This document shows, in pieces, positions 9,811-19,949 of a DNA stretch of 64,000 nt (its first letter is position 1; the number at the start of each line of letters is the position of its first letter). A program made the position numbers and the translations under genes. Under the pieces are notes generated by a model. The model saw only the letters and a list, made by a program, of their open reading frames with translations. It made no database searches and was not told the origin of the DNA. Source of the stretch: an uncultured Clostridia bacterium (lineage in GTDB: Bacteria; Bacillota; Clostridia; Christensenellales; UBA1242); NCBI GenBank assembly GCA_944383405.1, contig CALWPL010000002.1, positions 149,391 to 213,390 on the forward strand, written 5' to 3'.

Positions 9811-12800
9811 ATGGTAAGAGAAAAATCAAAGAAGTTGTTACTTATAATTTTTCTTTTTTGTGTAACATTTGCACTTATTTTTTTGTGCCTTCCAATAGAT
9901 AGTTTTGCAAGTAGCAAAGAAAGTTTTGAAGATGCAGGTTATAAGACGAGTTATGTAGATATTGAAGATGGAAGTTATAAGTCGAGTTATGTAGATATTG
10001 AAGATTTGCCAAGCAGTTATTCTTTGTATTCTTTTACTGGTTTTTCGGGTCAGAGTGAAGGGTTGCCAAACAATGTAGGTAATCAATATCAAACTGATAT
10101 TTGTTGGGCGTTTGCAGCAAACACAGCACTTGAAAGTACAATTTATAAAAGTGGGCTTGTGGATAAAGACGAGTTTCTTAACTTTTCAGAAGTTGACATG
10201 GCATACGACATATATATTGAGACTCATGATTATTCGCAGGTTAGTGGGGGGATTTTTGAACTGGCATACGAGTATTTATCAAGTGAGCGGGGACCTGTTA
10301 ATGAAAGTGATTTTGAGAGTTTAAATTCGTCTACTGGGCTATACTGGGACAGCAATTCAAGGTTGACTTCGTCTTACGCAAGTCGTCTTGAGAGTTACAC
10401 GCCTGAGTTCGCTGGTTTTTCGGTTTTAGAGTCAATTTCTTTTCCGTCAAGAAGCGGAATTATAGCAAATGCAAGCAGTGAAGAGCAGGCAGAAAGTGAA
10501 ATTGAAGCACTTAGAAATAGTATCAAGAGCCACATTATAAACTATGGGGGAGTAACATCAACTTTATATTATAGCGGAGATTGTTTAGCGAATAATTATG
10601 TTTATTTTTCATCATATGATAAGCCTGAGGCAAATCACATGGTAACTCTAGTTGGTTGGGATGACAACTTTACATTTAATGAGCACAAGGGTGCGTATAT
10701 TGCTCAAAACTCTTATGGTTCAAGTAATTATGGGCGAGACGGATATTTTTACATAATGTATGATGACGCAAAAGTTGAAAATCATGTGTCTGGGTTTTTA
10801 AGGGTGGGGGAGACTCAAGAAGAAAAGAGCGTTTATTCTTCAACATTTAATTCTGAGTATCAAGACGAGTTCGTAAACATAGTTGGGGTAAACACTTATG
10901 CTTTTTCGTTTATTCAGCAAGAGGCTCCTACTTATAATGCTAATATTTTTAGGGTTGACGGGAATAGTAGTCAGAAGGTTACTCGCATTAAATTGCCTAC
11001 TTTGGCTATTACACGACAAGATAGTAGTGGGAAATATTTACTTAACTATGACGAAGTCAAATTTAAGGTGTACATACTAAATTTATCAGCAGAAGATGTA
11101 GAAAGTCCTGAGCGGGCTCTTATGACAAATTTTGATAAAAAGATACCGATTAAAAACAAATATGCAACAGCAGGGGATGATGAATACTTATTTTCTGCTA
11201 GGCAGACAGGGTATTATACAGTTGAAATTGACGAAGGGGTAGAACTTACAGAAGATTATTTTGCTGTAATTATGGAGACGCAAGAAGGGATTATTTTCCA
11301 TATTAGCAACAATGAAGATAAGTATATTTCGTCTCCGACCTACACTTCTTCGTCTCCGAATTCGTCGTGGCTAATATATGGGGGGATAACAGAGTGTGTA
11401 CTTCCTATGATTGTTGAGACGGTGCCAACTTATGATTTAGAGTATGAGATAAAAGATAGAGTTGTAACTTATGACGGGAGTGTATGTTATCCAGATGTTG
11501 TAGTTACAAATGTATCAAATTATGAATTATCATTTAGTTTAGACGGGGAAAGTTTTGTTTCAGAAAGCGAATATAATGTAAAGGATGTTTTAAGAAATAG
11601 TCAAGGGGAAGTTGAGTCTTATATTGTTTATGTTAAGATTTCTGCCCCAATGTACAACACTCTTATACTTGAAACGCAAATTAAAATTTTGCCACGCTCG
11701 CTAACTGTTACGCCAAATGAAAAAGTCAAAGTTTATGGGGAAGTTGATGGTAGTTTAACATATACTTTGTCGGGGCTTGCTAAGAATGAAAGTCCTTATC
11801 CTGTGGGGAGACTTACAAGAGAAAGTGGGGAAATGGCTGGAGAATATAATATTCTTAGGGGAAATCTTGACTTTCTGTCGTCAAATTCGTTTGAAAAATC
11901 AAATTATGAAATTGAGTTTGTGTCAGGGGTTAAGTTTACTATTAGTAAAAGACCACTTATTGTAACGCCGACTTACACTTCAAAGGTTTATGGGGAGAAA
12001 GATAAGGAGTTTACTTATAAAACTTCAAATCTTTATAATAGTGAAATAGAGAATTTAAGTTTAGTATTATCAAGAGAAGAAGGGGAAGAAAGCGGAAAAT
12101 ACAATTTTAAAATTGAAAGTTTTTCTTTAAGTGATAATGTTTCAACAAATTTTTATGCAAATAACTATGTTGTAGTGCTTGATAGTTCTGTGCAATTTGA
12201 GGTTACAAAACGACCACTTGTAATTACACCAAGTGATAATTTGACAAAAGTTTATGGGGAGATAGACACAGAACTTACTTTTTCTTACTCAAATAATTTA
12301 TCTAATGAAGAACCTATAATAAATGGAAAGTTAGCAAGAGAGAGTGGAGAAGATGCTGGGTATTATAAAATAAATCTTGGGTCTTTATATCTTCAAGATA
12401 ATGGAGATTTTAGGGCAAGCAACTACAAACTTGTAATAGTTGAAAGTTTCTACTACATTTCTCACGGCGAAATTACAAATGTTGAAGCCTACGATTTGAG
12501 TGTTGAGTATGACGGAGAGTATCATTCTTTGACTTTTGATTCTCCAAGTGATGTGAGAGTTCGATTTTCTCTTTCAAATGGATTTGATGAAAACCTGTCA
12601 AGTGATAGCAACATACAACTTAAAAATGCTGGGGTTTATTATATAACTTTTGAATTTTCAAAGGAAAACTACTACAACACTTATCTTGTAAGGACTCTTG
12701 AAATTAAAAGAAAAGATTTAGTTGTTGTGCCTCGTCAAAATCAAAGTAGGTATTATGGGGATAGTAATAACATCGAGTTTTCATATACTGGGAATATTGA

Positions 12801-14709
12801 GGGAGAAAGTCCTTTATTTAGTGGTAGTCTTGGAAAGGAGACCGGCGAGTCGGTCGGGAATTACCTTATAAATAGGGGAGATTTGGGGCTTTGTGATAAT
12901 GAAACCTTTTTATCTTCAAATTATAATCTTGTTTTTGAAAACTTAGAAAACATTACTTATGAAATAACGCCAAGACCGCTTATTATAACGCCAAATGAAG
13001 TAACAAAATTTTATGGAAAGAGCGACCCTATAATAACATATAAGTATACTGGGCTTTGTTTTAATGATGTGCTAAGTGTATCTGGCACGCTAAAAAGAGA
13101 AAGTGGAGAAAATGTAGGGGAGTATTTAATAAGCCTTGGGAGTTTAAGTCTTAGGGACACTTTGTCAATTAATTACAAACTTGTGTTGAGTGAAACTTCA
13201 AAATATTTTGAAATTTTGCCGATAGATTTAACTATTATAATACAAGATAAAGAGTCATATTATGGAGAATTAGATTTTAATTATTCCTATAACATAAGTG
13301 CTGACACCATAGAAAACTATGTTGGTGGAGATAATTTAGGGCTTACATATATTTGTGTTGATGAAAATAATCAAGAAATTAATAATACAACGCTTAGAAA
13401 TGAAGATGGGTATGAAATTTTAGCCACATCCACAAATAAAAACTATAATGTTAGTGTTATTCCAGGAAGGCATTATATCAAATATAGAATTTATGATGTA
13501 ACATTTGTTGTTTTTAATATTTCAAGTACTATTCAGGTTGAGCATTTTGGGATGGTGGAAAGGCTTCCAGAAGGGTTGTCAACTGATGTTGATGGGTATA
13601 ACTTTATTGGATTTACGATAAATGGGAATTTAGTAAATGTTTTTAGCCAAGAGATAACATCTGACACGACTTTTGTTGCAGAGTTTGAAGCAATAGAATA
13701 TTCTATAACCTATATTTTAAATGGCGGAGAACTAGAAAATGCAAAAAGTGAATATACTATTGAAGAAAGTTTTACTTTGTCAGTTCCAACCAAAACTGGC
13801 TACGAGTTTGATGGGTGGTATTTGGAGAGTGATTTTTCAGGGGAAGAAATAAAAGAGATTAAAGCGGGAAATTTTGGAAACAAAGTGCTATATGCAAAGT
13901 ATAGTATTATAGTGCTTGATATAACACCGCCGATTGAAAATTCTAGTTTTAGTTTTGTTGGAAAAAGCAACATTGAGTATGGGGAAGATTACATATTTGA
14001 GGTTAAGTTAGATAGAAAATTTGATAAGTCTTATTCAACGCTTAGGGCGTTTGTTTTGTGGGGGGATAGTAGTGAAAGAGAAGAACTTAAAAGATTTGAG
14101 ACAGGCATAATAAGCGAAGGACAAGAAACGGGTTTTGTATCTTTTATTGTTGAAGATGTAGATAGCGATTTTGAAATTGAACTTGAAGGCATAACGCTTA
14201 ATGTTTATCAAGTTGAGTTTGTTGCAAATGGGGAAATTGTAAAAGAAATTGATGTTAGCCATGGGGGAAATGTAGATTTAGAGCAAGTGCCACAAGTTCC
14301 CGCAAGAGAAAACTATGACCAAGTTGAACCTAAGTGGGAAGATGTAAGTTTACAAAATGTTCAAGATGACATGATAGTTAATGCTTTATATACGCCAAAT
14401 GTTTACACTGTAACTTTTGTTGTAAATAATGATAAAAGTTTTGATGTTAATGTTACTTATGGAGATGTAGTTGATACAAGTATTCTTTATAATGAGTATG
14501 ATTTAGGGGTGTTTGATTACTTTGAATTTGACTCCAACCTTCAAAATATTGATAGCAACAAAGTTATAAATGTTGAGATTAAGAGTAATATTTACATTTT
14601 GTATATTGTGCTTGCTGTGCTTGGGGTGCTGTGCATACTTCTTATTGTATTATGGATAATTAGGAAGAAAAAGCGAGATAAATTTGATTGGTGGGTATAT
14701 AGTAAATAA
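9811..14709 (+). CDS. Surface-anchored papain-like (C1A) protease with MBG and InlB-type repeats
   Basis: A 1632-residue protein. An N-terminal hydrophobic signal segment (about residues 9-30) is followed by a short duplicated stretch (SYVDIED twice near 47-65). A papain-fold domain comes next: C98 in ICWAFA, H276 in NHMVTLVGWDD and N300 in AQNSYGS, with Q92 six residues before the cysteine as the oxyanion-hole glutamine. From about residue 625 to 1150 there are six MBG-like repeats, recognisable by RPLxITPxxxxKxYGExD. Listeria-Bacteroides InlB-type repeats (YILNGGE...GYEFDGWYLE) start near 1296. A membrane helix at about 1595-1620 and a basic tail KKKRDK anchor it, with no LPxTG. The active protease probably faces outward. 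Its substrate is unknown. Confidence 0.88.
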   Translation: MVREKSKKLLLIIFLFCVTFALIFLCLPIDSFASSKESFEDAGYKTSYVDIEDGSYKSSYVDIEDLPSSYSLYSFTGFSGQSEGLPNNVGNQYQTDICWAFAANTALESTIYKSGLVDKDEFLNFSEVDMAYDIYIETHDYSQVSGGIFELAYEYLSSERGPVNESDFESLNSSTGLYWDSNSRLTSSYASRLESYTPEFAGFSVLESISFPSRSGIIANASSEEQAESEIEALRNSIKSHIINYGGVTSTLYYSGDCLANNYVYFSSYDKPEANHMVTLVGWDDNFTFNEHKGAYIAQNSYGSSNYGRDGYFYIMYDDAKVENHVSGFLRVGETQEEKSVYSSTFNSEYQDEFVNIVGVNTYAFSFIQQEAPTYNANIFRVDGNSSQKVTRIKLPTLAITRQDSSGKYLLNYDEVKFKVYILNLSAEDVESPERALMTNFDKKIPIKNKYATAGDDEYLFSARQTGYYTVEIDEGVELTEDYFAVIMETQEGIIFHISNNEDKYISSPTYTSSSPNSSWLIYGGITECVLPMIVETVPTYDLEYEIKDRVVTYDGSVCYPDVVVTNVSNYELSFSLDGESFVSESEYNVKDVLRNSQGEVESYIVYVKISAPMYNTLILETQIKILPRSLTVTPNEKVKVYGEVDGSLTYTLSGLAKNESPYPVGRLTRESGEMAGEYNILRGNLDFLSSNSFEKSNYEIEFVSGVKFTISKRPLIVTPTYTSKVYGEKDKEFTYKTSNLYNSEIENLSLVLSREEGEESGKYNFKIESFSLSDNVSTNFYANNYVVVLDSSVQFEVTKRPLVITPSDNLTKVYGEIDTELTFSYSNNLSNEEPIINGKLARESGEDAGYYKINLGSLYLQDNGDFRASNYKLVIVESFYYISHGEITNVEAYDLSVEYDGEYHSLTFDSPSDVRVRFSLSNGFDENLSSDSNIQLKNAGVYYITFEFSKENYYNTYLVRTLEIKRKDLVVVPRQNQSRYYGDSNNIEFSYTGNIEGESPLFSGSLGKETGESVGNYLINRGDLGLCDNETFLSSNYNLVFENLENITYEITPRPLIITPNEVTKFYGKSDPIITYKYTGLCFNDVLSVSGTLKRESGENVGEYLISLGSLSLRDTLSINYKLVLSETSKYFEILPIDLTIIIQDKESYYGELDFNYSYNISADTIENYVGGDNLGLTYICVDENNQEINNTTLRNEDGYEILATSTNKNYNVSVIPGRHYIKYRIYDVTFVVFNISSTIQVEHFGMVERLPEGLSTDVDGYNFIGFTINGNLVNVFSQEITSDTTFVAEFEAIEYSITYILNGGELENAKSEYTIEESFTLSVPTKTGYEFDGWYLESDFSGEEIKEIKAGNFGNKVLYAKYSIIVLDITPPIENSSFSFVGKSNIEYGEDYIFEVKLDRKFDKSYSTLRAFVLWGDSSEREELKRFETGIISEGQETGFVSFIVEDVDSDFEIELEGITLNVYQVEFVANGEIVKEIDVSHGGNVDLEQVPQVPARENYDQVEPKWEDVSLQNVQDDMIVNALYTPNVYTVTFVVNNDKSFDVNVTYGDVVDTSILYNEYDLGVFDYFEFDSNLQNIDSNKVINVEIKSNIYILYIVLAVLGVLCILLIVLWIIRKKKRDKFDWWVYSK

Positions 14710-14742
14710 TTAATTATTAATAAATGGGAGATAAAAAAGTAT

Positions 14743-14776
14743 AAAAAGGCAAGTGGGGGTATTCATTTGCCTTTTT
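14743..14776 (+). terminator. Terminator hairpin after the surface protease
   Basis: AAAAAGGCAA (14743-14752) pairs with TTGCCTTTTT (14767-14776), extended by GTG/CAT, and ends in a T run. The A run on the other side makes it usable from both directions. Confidence 0.85.
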
Positions 14777-15041
14777 AGTATATAATAATAAACTTATAAT
14801 AATTACTATAATAACAAATAAAACTAAAATCAAATTTTAAGCGTTAGGGGAGATAAAAAAAGTATAAAAAGGGCAAGTGGGGTCTATTTTTCCTATAATA
14901 TTTTTTGATATAAAAATAACATTAATTTAAAAGTAATAAAAAATTTTATTTATATGGTAATAAAAATTAAATTGATAATAAAAAATAAATTTAAACTATA
15001 AAAATTAAAAATGGAGCAAAAAAATAAACTATATAAAATAA

Positions 15042-15077
15042 AAAAAGGCAAGTGGGGGGAAGTCCATTTGCCTTTTT
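15042..15077. terminator. Second copy of the same hairpin, facing PFOR
   Basis: The AAAAAGGCAAGTGGGG left arm and TTGCCTTTTT right arm recur almost unchanged 300 bases after the first copy. A third, broken copy lies at about 14865-14895, where the left arm (GGGCAAGTGGGG) is kept and the right arm is lost. This hairpin could end PFOR transcription. Confidence 0.75.
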
Positions 15078-15522
15078 AGTATATAACAATAAAATTTAAT
15101 TAGTGTATAACCTTTATATTGAATATAAAATTTATTAAAATTAAATATAAAATTTAATTAGCGTATATAAGATTATATTTAGCATATACCTTTAATTTAA
15201 AGTTAAATTTATTAAGTAGAAGTTAATTAAAAAATTAAATTTACAAGAAATTAACTGAAATTTAGATTGCACATACATTAAATTTATTTATTGAAAGATA
15301 CTTATATTTTTACTTTGAATTTAAATTTATTAAGTAGCATATTAATTGCAATATTAAATTTACAAGAAATTAACTGAAATTAAAATAATTACATACATTA
15401 AATTTATTTATTATAGGATACTTAAAATTTATTTATTGTAAGATACATAATTAAAGTAATTAGATTAAAATTAGGTATAAAGGTTTTAATGTATATTAAA
15501 TTTGTTTTGCGTTTTAGAAGTT

Positions 15523-18500
15523 TTAATCAGCACCTTCGGTGGATAGTTTTAGGTATTTATTATATCTATCAAGGGCGTATTGTTTACTTTCTTCGTAGAG
15601 TTTATCAGCAAGAGTTGGGGAGATTTTTTGAAGGGCAGTATATCTTGCTTCGCCCATTAAAAATTCTTTATAATCACGAGTTGGTTTGCCGCTATCTAGT
15701 CTAAATGGGTTTTTGTTTTCTTTTCTTAGTCTTGGGTCATATCTATATAAGTGCCAGTAGCCACATTCAACAGCCTTTTTAATTTCTTCTTGTGCTCCGC
15801 TCATATCAATGCCGTGATTAATACAAGGAGCGTAAGCAATGATTAGGCTCGGGCCGTCATAACTTTCGGCTTCACAAAATGCCTTTATTGTTTGGTCCAT
15901 ATTTGCACCGAGTCCAACTTGAGCGACATACACATTTTTGTAACTCATGGCAATCATGCCAAGGTCTTTTTTAGGTGTTCGTTTTCCACCTGCGGCAAAT
16001 TTTGCTGTTGCAGAAAGTGGGGTTGATTTTGACATTTGACCGCCTGTATTTGAATAGACTTCTGTATCAAGAACAAGAATATTTACATTTTCGCCACTTG
16101 CAAGGACATGGTCAAGTCCGCCAAAGCCGATGTCGTATGCAAACCCGTCTCCGCCAATTATCCAAACGCTTTCTTTGACAAACGACCTTTTTTGGCTTTC
16201 AAGTGGGGTAGACGAGATAAGTGGTAAGATTTTTAGAGATAATTTATAACTTTTTTCTCCGTCGTCGTAATTTTCAAGCCACTCGTTTAGCAAACTTGCA
16301 AGCGTTTGATTTGAACATTCAGGTAGATATTTTTTGACATCTTCTCTTAATTTTTCTCGTCTTTCGTTAGTAGAGAGTCTAATGCCGAGTCCAAATTCTG
16401 AGTTATCTTCAAACAAACTGCTTGCCCACGCAGGACCCCTTCCGTCTTTATTTTTTGCAAATGGGGAAGTTGGGGCACTGCCTGAATAGATACTGCTACA
16501 CCCAGTTGCGTTTGCAATAATCATTCTGTCTCCAAATAGTTGGGTGGCAAGTTTAATATATGGCGTTTCGCCGCAGCCTGCACACGCTCCGCTAAATTCA
16601 AAGTAAGGTTTTTTAAACTGACTACCTTTTATTGTGTTTGGTTTAAAGATTGTTTCAATGTTTTCAATATCTTTTGAAAACTCGTAATTTTCCTTTTGGT
16701 TTTTATCTTCTTCAATGCTTGGTTTCATTTCAAGGGCTTTAACTCTTGCAGGGCAGACCTTTACGCAGTTGCCACAGCCTGTACAATCGGCAACATTTAC
16801 TTGCATACGGAAGTTGTAGTTTGGTACGCCTAAGGCTTTATTTGTTTCAAAACTCTTTGGGGCTGACTTTAAATCATTATCACTAACAAGCACGGGTCTT
16901 ATGGCTGCATGTGGACAGACAGCGGCACACATATTACACTGGATACAATTTTCTTTTATCCAGCAAGGGCTTGTTATTGAAATGCCACGCTTTTCATATT
17001 TTGAAGTGTCAGTTGGAACAATGCCTGCTGGGTTAAAACTTGAAACAGGGAGACTATCTCCTTTTTTGTGTTCGATGATTTTGATAAACTTTTCGTCATA
17101 AGGGTCAAGTGGGGAAGTTGTTCTCATGCGTGGTTCAATTTTTAGTTTATGAGAGACTAGGTCATATTCGTACATATTTTTTGTTGCGTTTTTAATTGCC
17201 TTTATATTTGCGTCGACTATTTTTTGACCTTTTCTTGCGTAAGTTTTACTTGCTGCGTCAATTAGTAATTGCTCGACCTTATCAAAGTCAATTATATTTG
17301 TTAGTTTAAAAAAGCAGGTTTGCATAACGACATTAATTCTGTTTCCAAGACCGCTATCTTGAGCCACTTTGTTCCCATCAACTACAAATAATCTTGCGTG
17401 TTTTTGTTTTAAGATGGCAAAAAAGGTGTTTGGAAGATAGTCTGCAAGTTTTTCCTTATTAAATGGGGCGTTAAGTAGGAATATACCGCCATCTTTTAAA
17501 TCGCTTGCCATATCATATTTGCCGACAAAACTTGCGTTATGGCAGGCAATAAAATTGGCGTTTGTAATTAAAAATGGGGCATCTGTGCTATCAAGTCCAA
17601 ATCTTAGATGAGAAATTGTGGCACTTCCAGATTTTTTTGAGTCATATTCAAAGTAGCCTTGTGCGTTTAAATTTGTATTTTCGCCAATTATTTTTATTGA
17701 ATTTTTATTTGCGCTTACTGTTCCATCGCTTCCTAGACCATAAAATTTGCAAGAGTAGTTATTTGTTTCGACTCTGTAACTTGTGTCATAGTCAAGGGAA
17801 GTATGCGTTACATCGTCAGTAATTCCTATTGTAAAGTCGTTTTTGCAATCTTTTTCTAAGTTGTCAAACACGCCTTTTGCCATGGCAGGCGTAAACTCCT
17901 TGCCGCCAAGTCCATATCTTCCGCCAATGACGGTTATATTTTTATCTCTTATTGCACTTGCGACATCTTTATATAATGGCTCGCCGCCGCTTCCACTTTC
18001 TTTTGTTCTATCAAGAACGGCAATGTGTTTGACAGTTTTTGGTATAGAGTCTAAAAAGTCAGGAATTGAGAAAGGTCTATATAGTCTTACGCTTAATACA
18101 CCTTTTTTGGCTCCTTTGCTATTTAAGTCTTTTACTACTTGTTTGACAGTTTCAACGCCGCTACCCATTAGTATAATGACATCCGTTGCATTTTCGTCCC
18201 CGTAATAGTCAAATAGGTGATAGGTGCGGTTTGTTATTTTTTCTAGGTCTTTCATGCTCGATTTGACAGCACTTACAGCGTCTAGATAATATTTGTTGCT
18301 AGCTTCACGATTTTGAAAATAAATGTCTGGATTTTGGGCAGTGCCTTGTTGGTGGGGAGTAGTTGATGAAAGGCATCTATCTTTAAAAGCCTTAATTTCT
18401 TTTACTGGAAGAATTTTCTTTAAGTCGTCATATTCTATGCCGTCAATCTTTTGGATTTCGTGTGAAGTTCTAAAACCATCAAAGAAGTGAAGAAAGGGAA

Positions 18501-18984
18501 GACTACATTTAAGGGTTGCAAGGTGGGCAACGACTGCCATGTCTTGTGCTTCCTGAACTGTATTTGACGCTAGCATACAAAAGCCTGTTTGACGGCAACT
18601 CATAACATCTGCGTGGTCGCCAAAGATTGATAAGGCGTGAGTTGAAAGAGCACGAGCACTTACATGAAAAACAGTAGGGAGTAGTTCGCCTGCTATTTTA
18701 TACATATTTGGTATCATGAGAAGTAGCCCTTGGCTTGCGGTAAAAGTTGTTGTTAGGCTCCCAGCGCTTAGAGCCCCGTGAACAGCACCCGCTGCCCCTG
18801 CTTCTGACTGCATTTCGATGAGTTTAAGCGGTCTATTAAATAAATTTTTAACACCTTTTGCCTGCCACTCGTCAGCATACTCTGCCATAGGCGATGATGG
18901 CGTGATTGGGTAAATTGCTGCAATTTCTGAGAATGCGTAGGCAATTCTTGCAGCACTTGTGTTTCCGTCAACTGTTAATTTCAT
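15523..18984 (-). CDS. nifJ: Pyruvate:ferredoxin (flavodoxin) oxidoreductase
   Basis: A 1153-residue single-chain PFOR that oxidises pyruvate with CoA to acetyl-CoA and CO2 and reduces ferredoxin, a central step of anaerobic fermentation. The N-terminus has YPITPSSPMAEYADEW. Two ferredoxin-type clusters (CIQCNMCAAVCP and CTGCGNCVKVCPA) lie near residues 678-745. GACAGCGETPY near 798 carries cysteines of the proximal cluster, and the TPP-Mg site GDGFAYDIG is near 945 with YSNTGGQMSKSTP after it. Length is usual for the family (about 1170). The start follows AAGGAGAAAAT. A promoter and an inverted repeat lie in the leader. Confidence 0.98.
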   Translation of the reverse strand: MKLTVDGNTSAARIAYAFSEIAAIYPITPSSPMAEYADEWQAKGVKNLFNRPLKLIEMQSEAGAAGAVHGALSAGSLTTTFTASQGLLLMIPNMYKIAGELLPTVFHVSARALSTHALSIFGDHADVMSCRQTGFCMLASNTVQEAQDMAVVAHLATLKCSLPFLHFFDGFRTSHEIQKIDGIEYDDLKKILPVKEIKAFKDRCLSSTTPHQQGTAQNPDIYFQNREASNKYYLDAVSAVKSSMKDLEKITNRTYHLFDYYGDENATDVIILMGSGVETVKQVVKDLNSKGAKKGVLSVRLYRPFSIPDFLDSIPKTVKHIAVLDRTKESGSGGEPLYKDVASAIRDKNITVIGGRYGLGGKEFTPAMAKGVFDNLEKDCKNDFTIGITDDVTHTSLDYDTSYRVETNNYSCKFYGLGSDGTVSANKNSIKIIGENTNLNAQGYFEYDSKKSGSATISHLRFGLDSTDAPFLITNANFIACHNASFVGKYDMASDLKDGGIFLLNAPFNKEKLADYLPNTFFAILKQKHARLFVVDGNKVAQDSGLGNRINVVMQTCFFKLTNIIDFDKVEQLLIDAASKTYARKGQKIVDANIKAIKNATKNMYEYDLVSHKLKIEPRMRTTSPLDPYDEKFIKIIEHKKGDSLPVSSFNPAGIVPTDTSKYEKRGISITSPCWIKENCIQCNMCAAVCPHAAIRPVLVSDNDLKSAPKSFETNKALGVPNYNFRMQVNVADCTGCGNCVKVCPARVKALEMKPSIEEDKNQKENYEFSKDIENIETIFKPNTIKGSQFKKPYFEFSGACAGCGETPYIKLATQLFGDRMIIANATGCSSIYSGSAPTSPFAKNKDGRGPAWASSLFEDNSEFGLGIRLSTNERREKLREDVKKYLPECSNQTLASLLNEWLENYDDGEKSYKLSLKILPLISSTPLESQKRSFVKESVWIIGGDGFAYDIGFGGLDHVLASGENVNILVLDTEVYSNTGGQMSKSTPLSATAKFAAGGKRTPKKDLGMIAMSYKNVYVAQVGLGANMDQTIKAFCEAESYDGPSLIIAYAPCINHGIDMSGAQEEIKKAVECGYWHLYRYDPRLRKENKNPFRLDSGKPTRDYKEFLMGEARYTALQKISPTLADKLYEESKQYALDRYNKYLKLSTEGAD

Positions 18985-19008
18985 TTTATTTTCTCCTTGC
19001 TTTTTATG

Positions 19009-19031
19009 AATAAAGACTTAAAATCTTTATT
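19009..19031 (-). promoter_or_regulatory. Inverted repeat in the PFOR leader
   Basis: AATAAAGA (19009-19016) and TCTTTATT (19024-19031) are perfect inverted arms around seven bases. They lie between the PFOR promoter and its ribosome site, where they could be a repressor operator or an mRNA hairpin. Confidence 0.45.
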
Positions 19032-19054
19032 GTTTAAAATTGTTTAATATATTT

Positions 19055-19083
19055 AGTATGATTACATTTTTTGAAATTGTCAA
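19055..19083 (-). promoter_or_regulatory. Promoter of PFOR
   Basis: On the minus strand TTGACA (19078-19083) is followed after 17 bases by CATACT (19055-19060). It stands back to back with the truA promoter. Confidence 0.7.
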
Positions 19084-19090
19084 TTTTTTA

Positions 19091-19126
19091 TTGATACTTT
19101 TTGTGTTTTATATTATTATACCTATA
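19091..19126 (+). promoter_or_regulatory. truA promoter implying a leaderless mRNA
   Basis: TTGATA (19091-19096), a 17-base spacer and TATTAT (19114-19119). The expected transcription start, six or seven bases after the -10 box, falls on or next to the A of the truA ATG at 19126. No Shine-Dalgarno can exist in the remaining space. Confidence 0.65.
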
Positions 19127-19863
19127 TGAAAAACTACTGTTTTATTATTGAGTATATTGGCACGAAATATTCGGGTTTTCAAAGGCAAAAAAATGGCTTA
19201 TCCGTTCAAGAAGTGTTAGAAAATGCTATTTTTCTTGCAACAAACAATAAAGTGCAAGTTACTCCAAGTGGTAGGACTGATAGTGGGGTGCACGCACTAG
19301 GTCAAGTTGTAAATTGCTTTCTTGATTCAAATATTCCAGTTGACAAGTTAAGTGTTGTTATTAATTTTCATTTGCCGCTTGACATAAGGGTTAAAAATTG
19401 TTTTATTGTTGACGACTCTTTTAATAGTAGAAAAAGTGCTAAGAAAAAGACATACATTTATAGAATATACACTGGGGAAACTTATAGTGTTTTTGATGAA
19501 GGGCGAGTGCTAAATTATCCTTATAAACTTGACTTTGACCTAATGAACAAGGCAGCAAAAAAGTTTGAAGGCGAGCACGATTTTAGGGCGTTTGCAAGGA
19601 GTAATAGTAGCGTTAAGACTACTACACGGAAGATTTTTTCGTCTTATTTTACAAAAGACTTTGACTATTTAACCTACCATGTAACAGGCAATGGCTTTTT
19701 ATACAACATGGTTAGAATTATTGTGGGAACGCTTCTTGAAGTGGGAAGGCATAAAAAAAATATTTTTGATATTGAAAGACTACTAAATGGAGAAAGTAGA
19801 GTAAAATCAGGACAAACTATGCCGCCGCATGCTTTATATCTTGAAAGCGTTGAATACGAATAA
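19126..19863 (+). CDS. truA: tRNA pseudouridine(38-40) synthase TruA
   Basis: A 245-residue pseudouridine synthase acting on positions 38-40 of the tRNA anticodon arm. The catalytic aspartate is D52 in SGRTDSGVHALGQV, and the opening YIGTKYSGFQRQ and the later GNGFLYNMVRIIVGTLLEVG are standard TruA motifs. Length is normal. The ATG at 19126 has no ribosome site upstream, but the first methionine fits the family N-terminus and the promoter predicts a leaderless message. In many Firmicutes truA lies close upstream of rplM-rpsI; here the two are separated by a 600-base repeat-filled gap. Confidence 0.97.
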   Translation: MKNYCFIIEYIGTKYSGFQRQKNGLSVQEVLENAIFLATNNKVQVTPSGRTDSGVHALGQVVNCFLDSNIPVDKLSVVINFHLPLDIRVKNCFIVDDSFNSRKSAKKKTYIYRIYTGETYSVFDEGRVLNYPYKLDFDLMNKAAKKFEGEHDFRAFARSNSSVKTTTRKIFSSYFTKDFDYLTYHVTGNGFLYNMVRIIVGTLLEVGRHKKNIFDIERLLNGESRVKSGQTMPPHALYLESVEYE

Positions 19864-19949
19864 TTAAACCGAATTTTTATAAATAGTCATATATCATTAT
19901 AGAGTAAAATAGTTTGTTTGTTGTATTTTTATGTAACTTGCCATAATTT

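Larger units (their letters stand above)
14710..15522. repeat. Long convergent spacer with two large direct repeats and hairpins
   Basis: This 813-base stretch has no gene. Besides the hairpins listed separately it holds a direct repeat of about 100 bases, with copies near 15203-15304 and 15321-15424. These share a TTACAAGAAATTAACTGAAA core and an ACATTAAATTTATTTATT end. It lies between the protease gene and the convergent PFOR gene. Confidence 0.65.
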
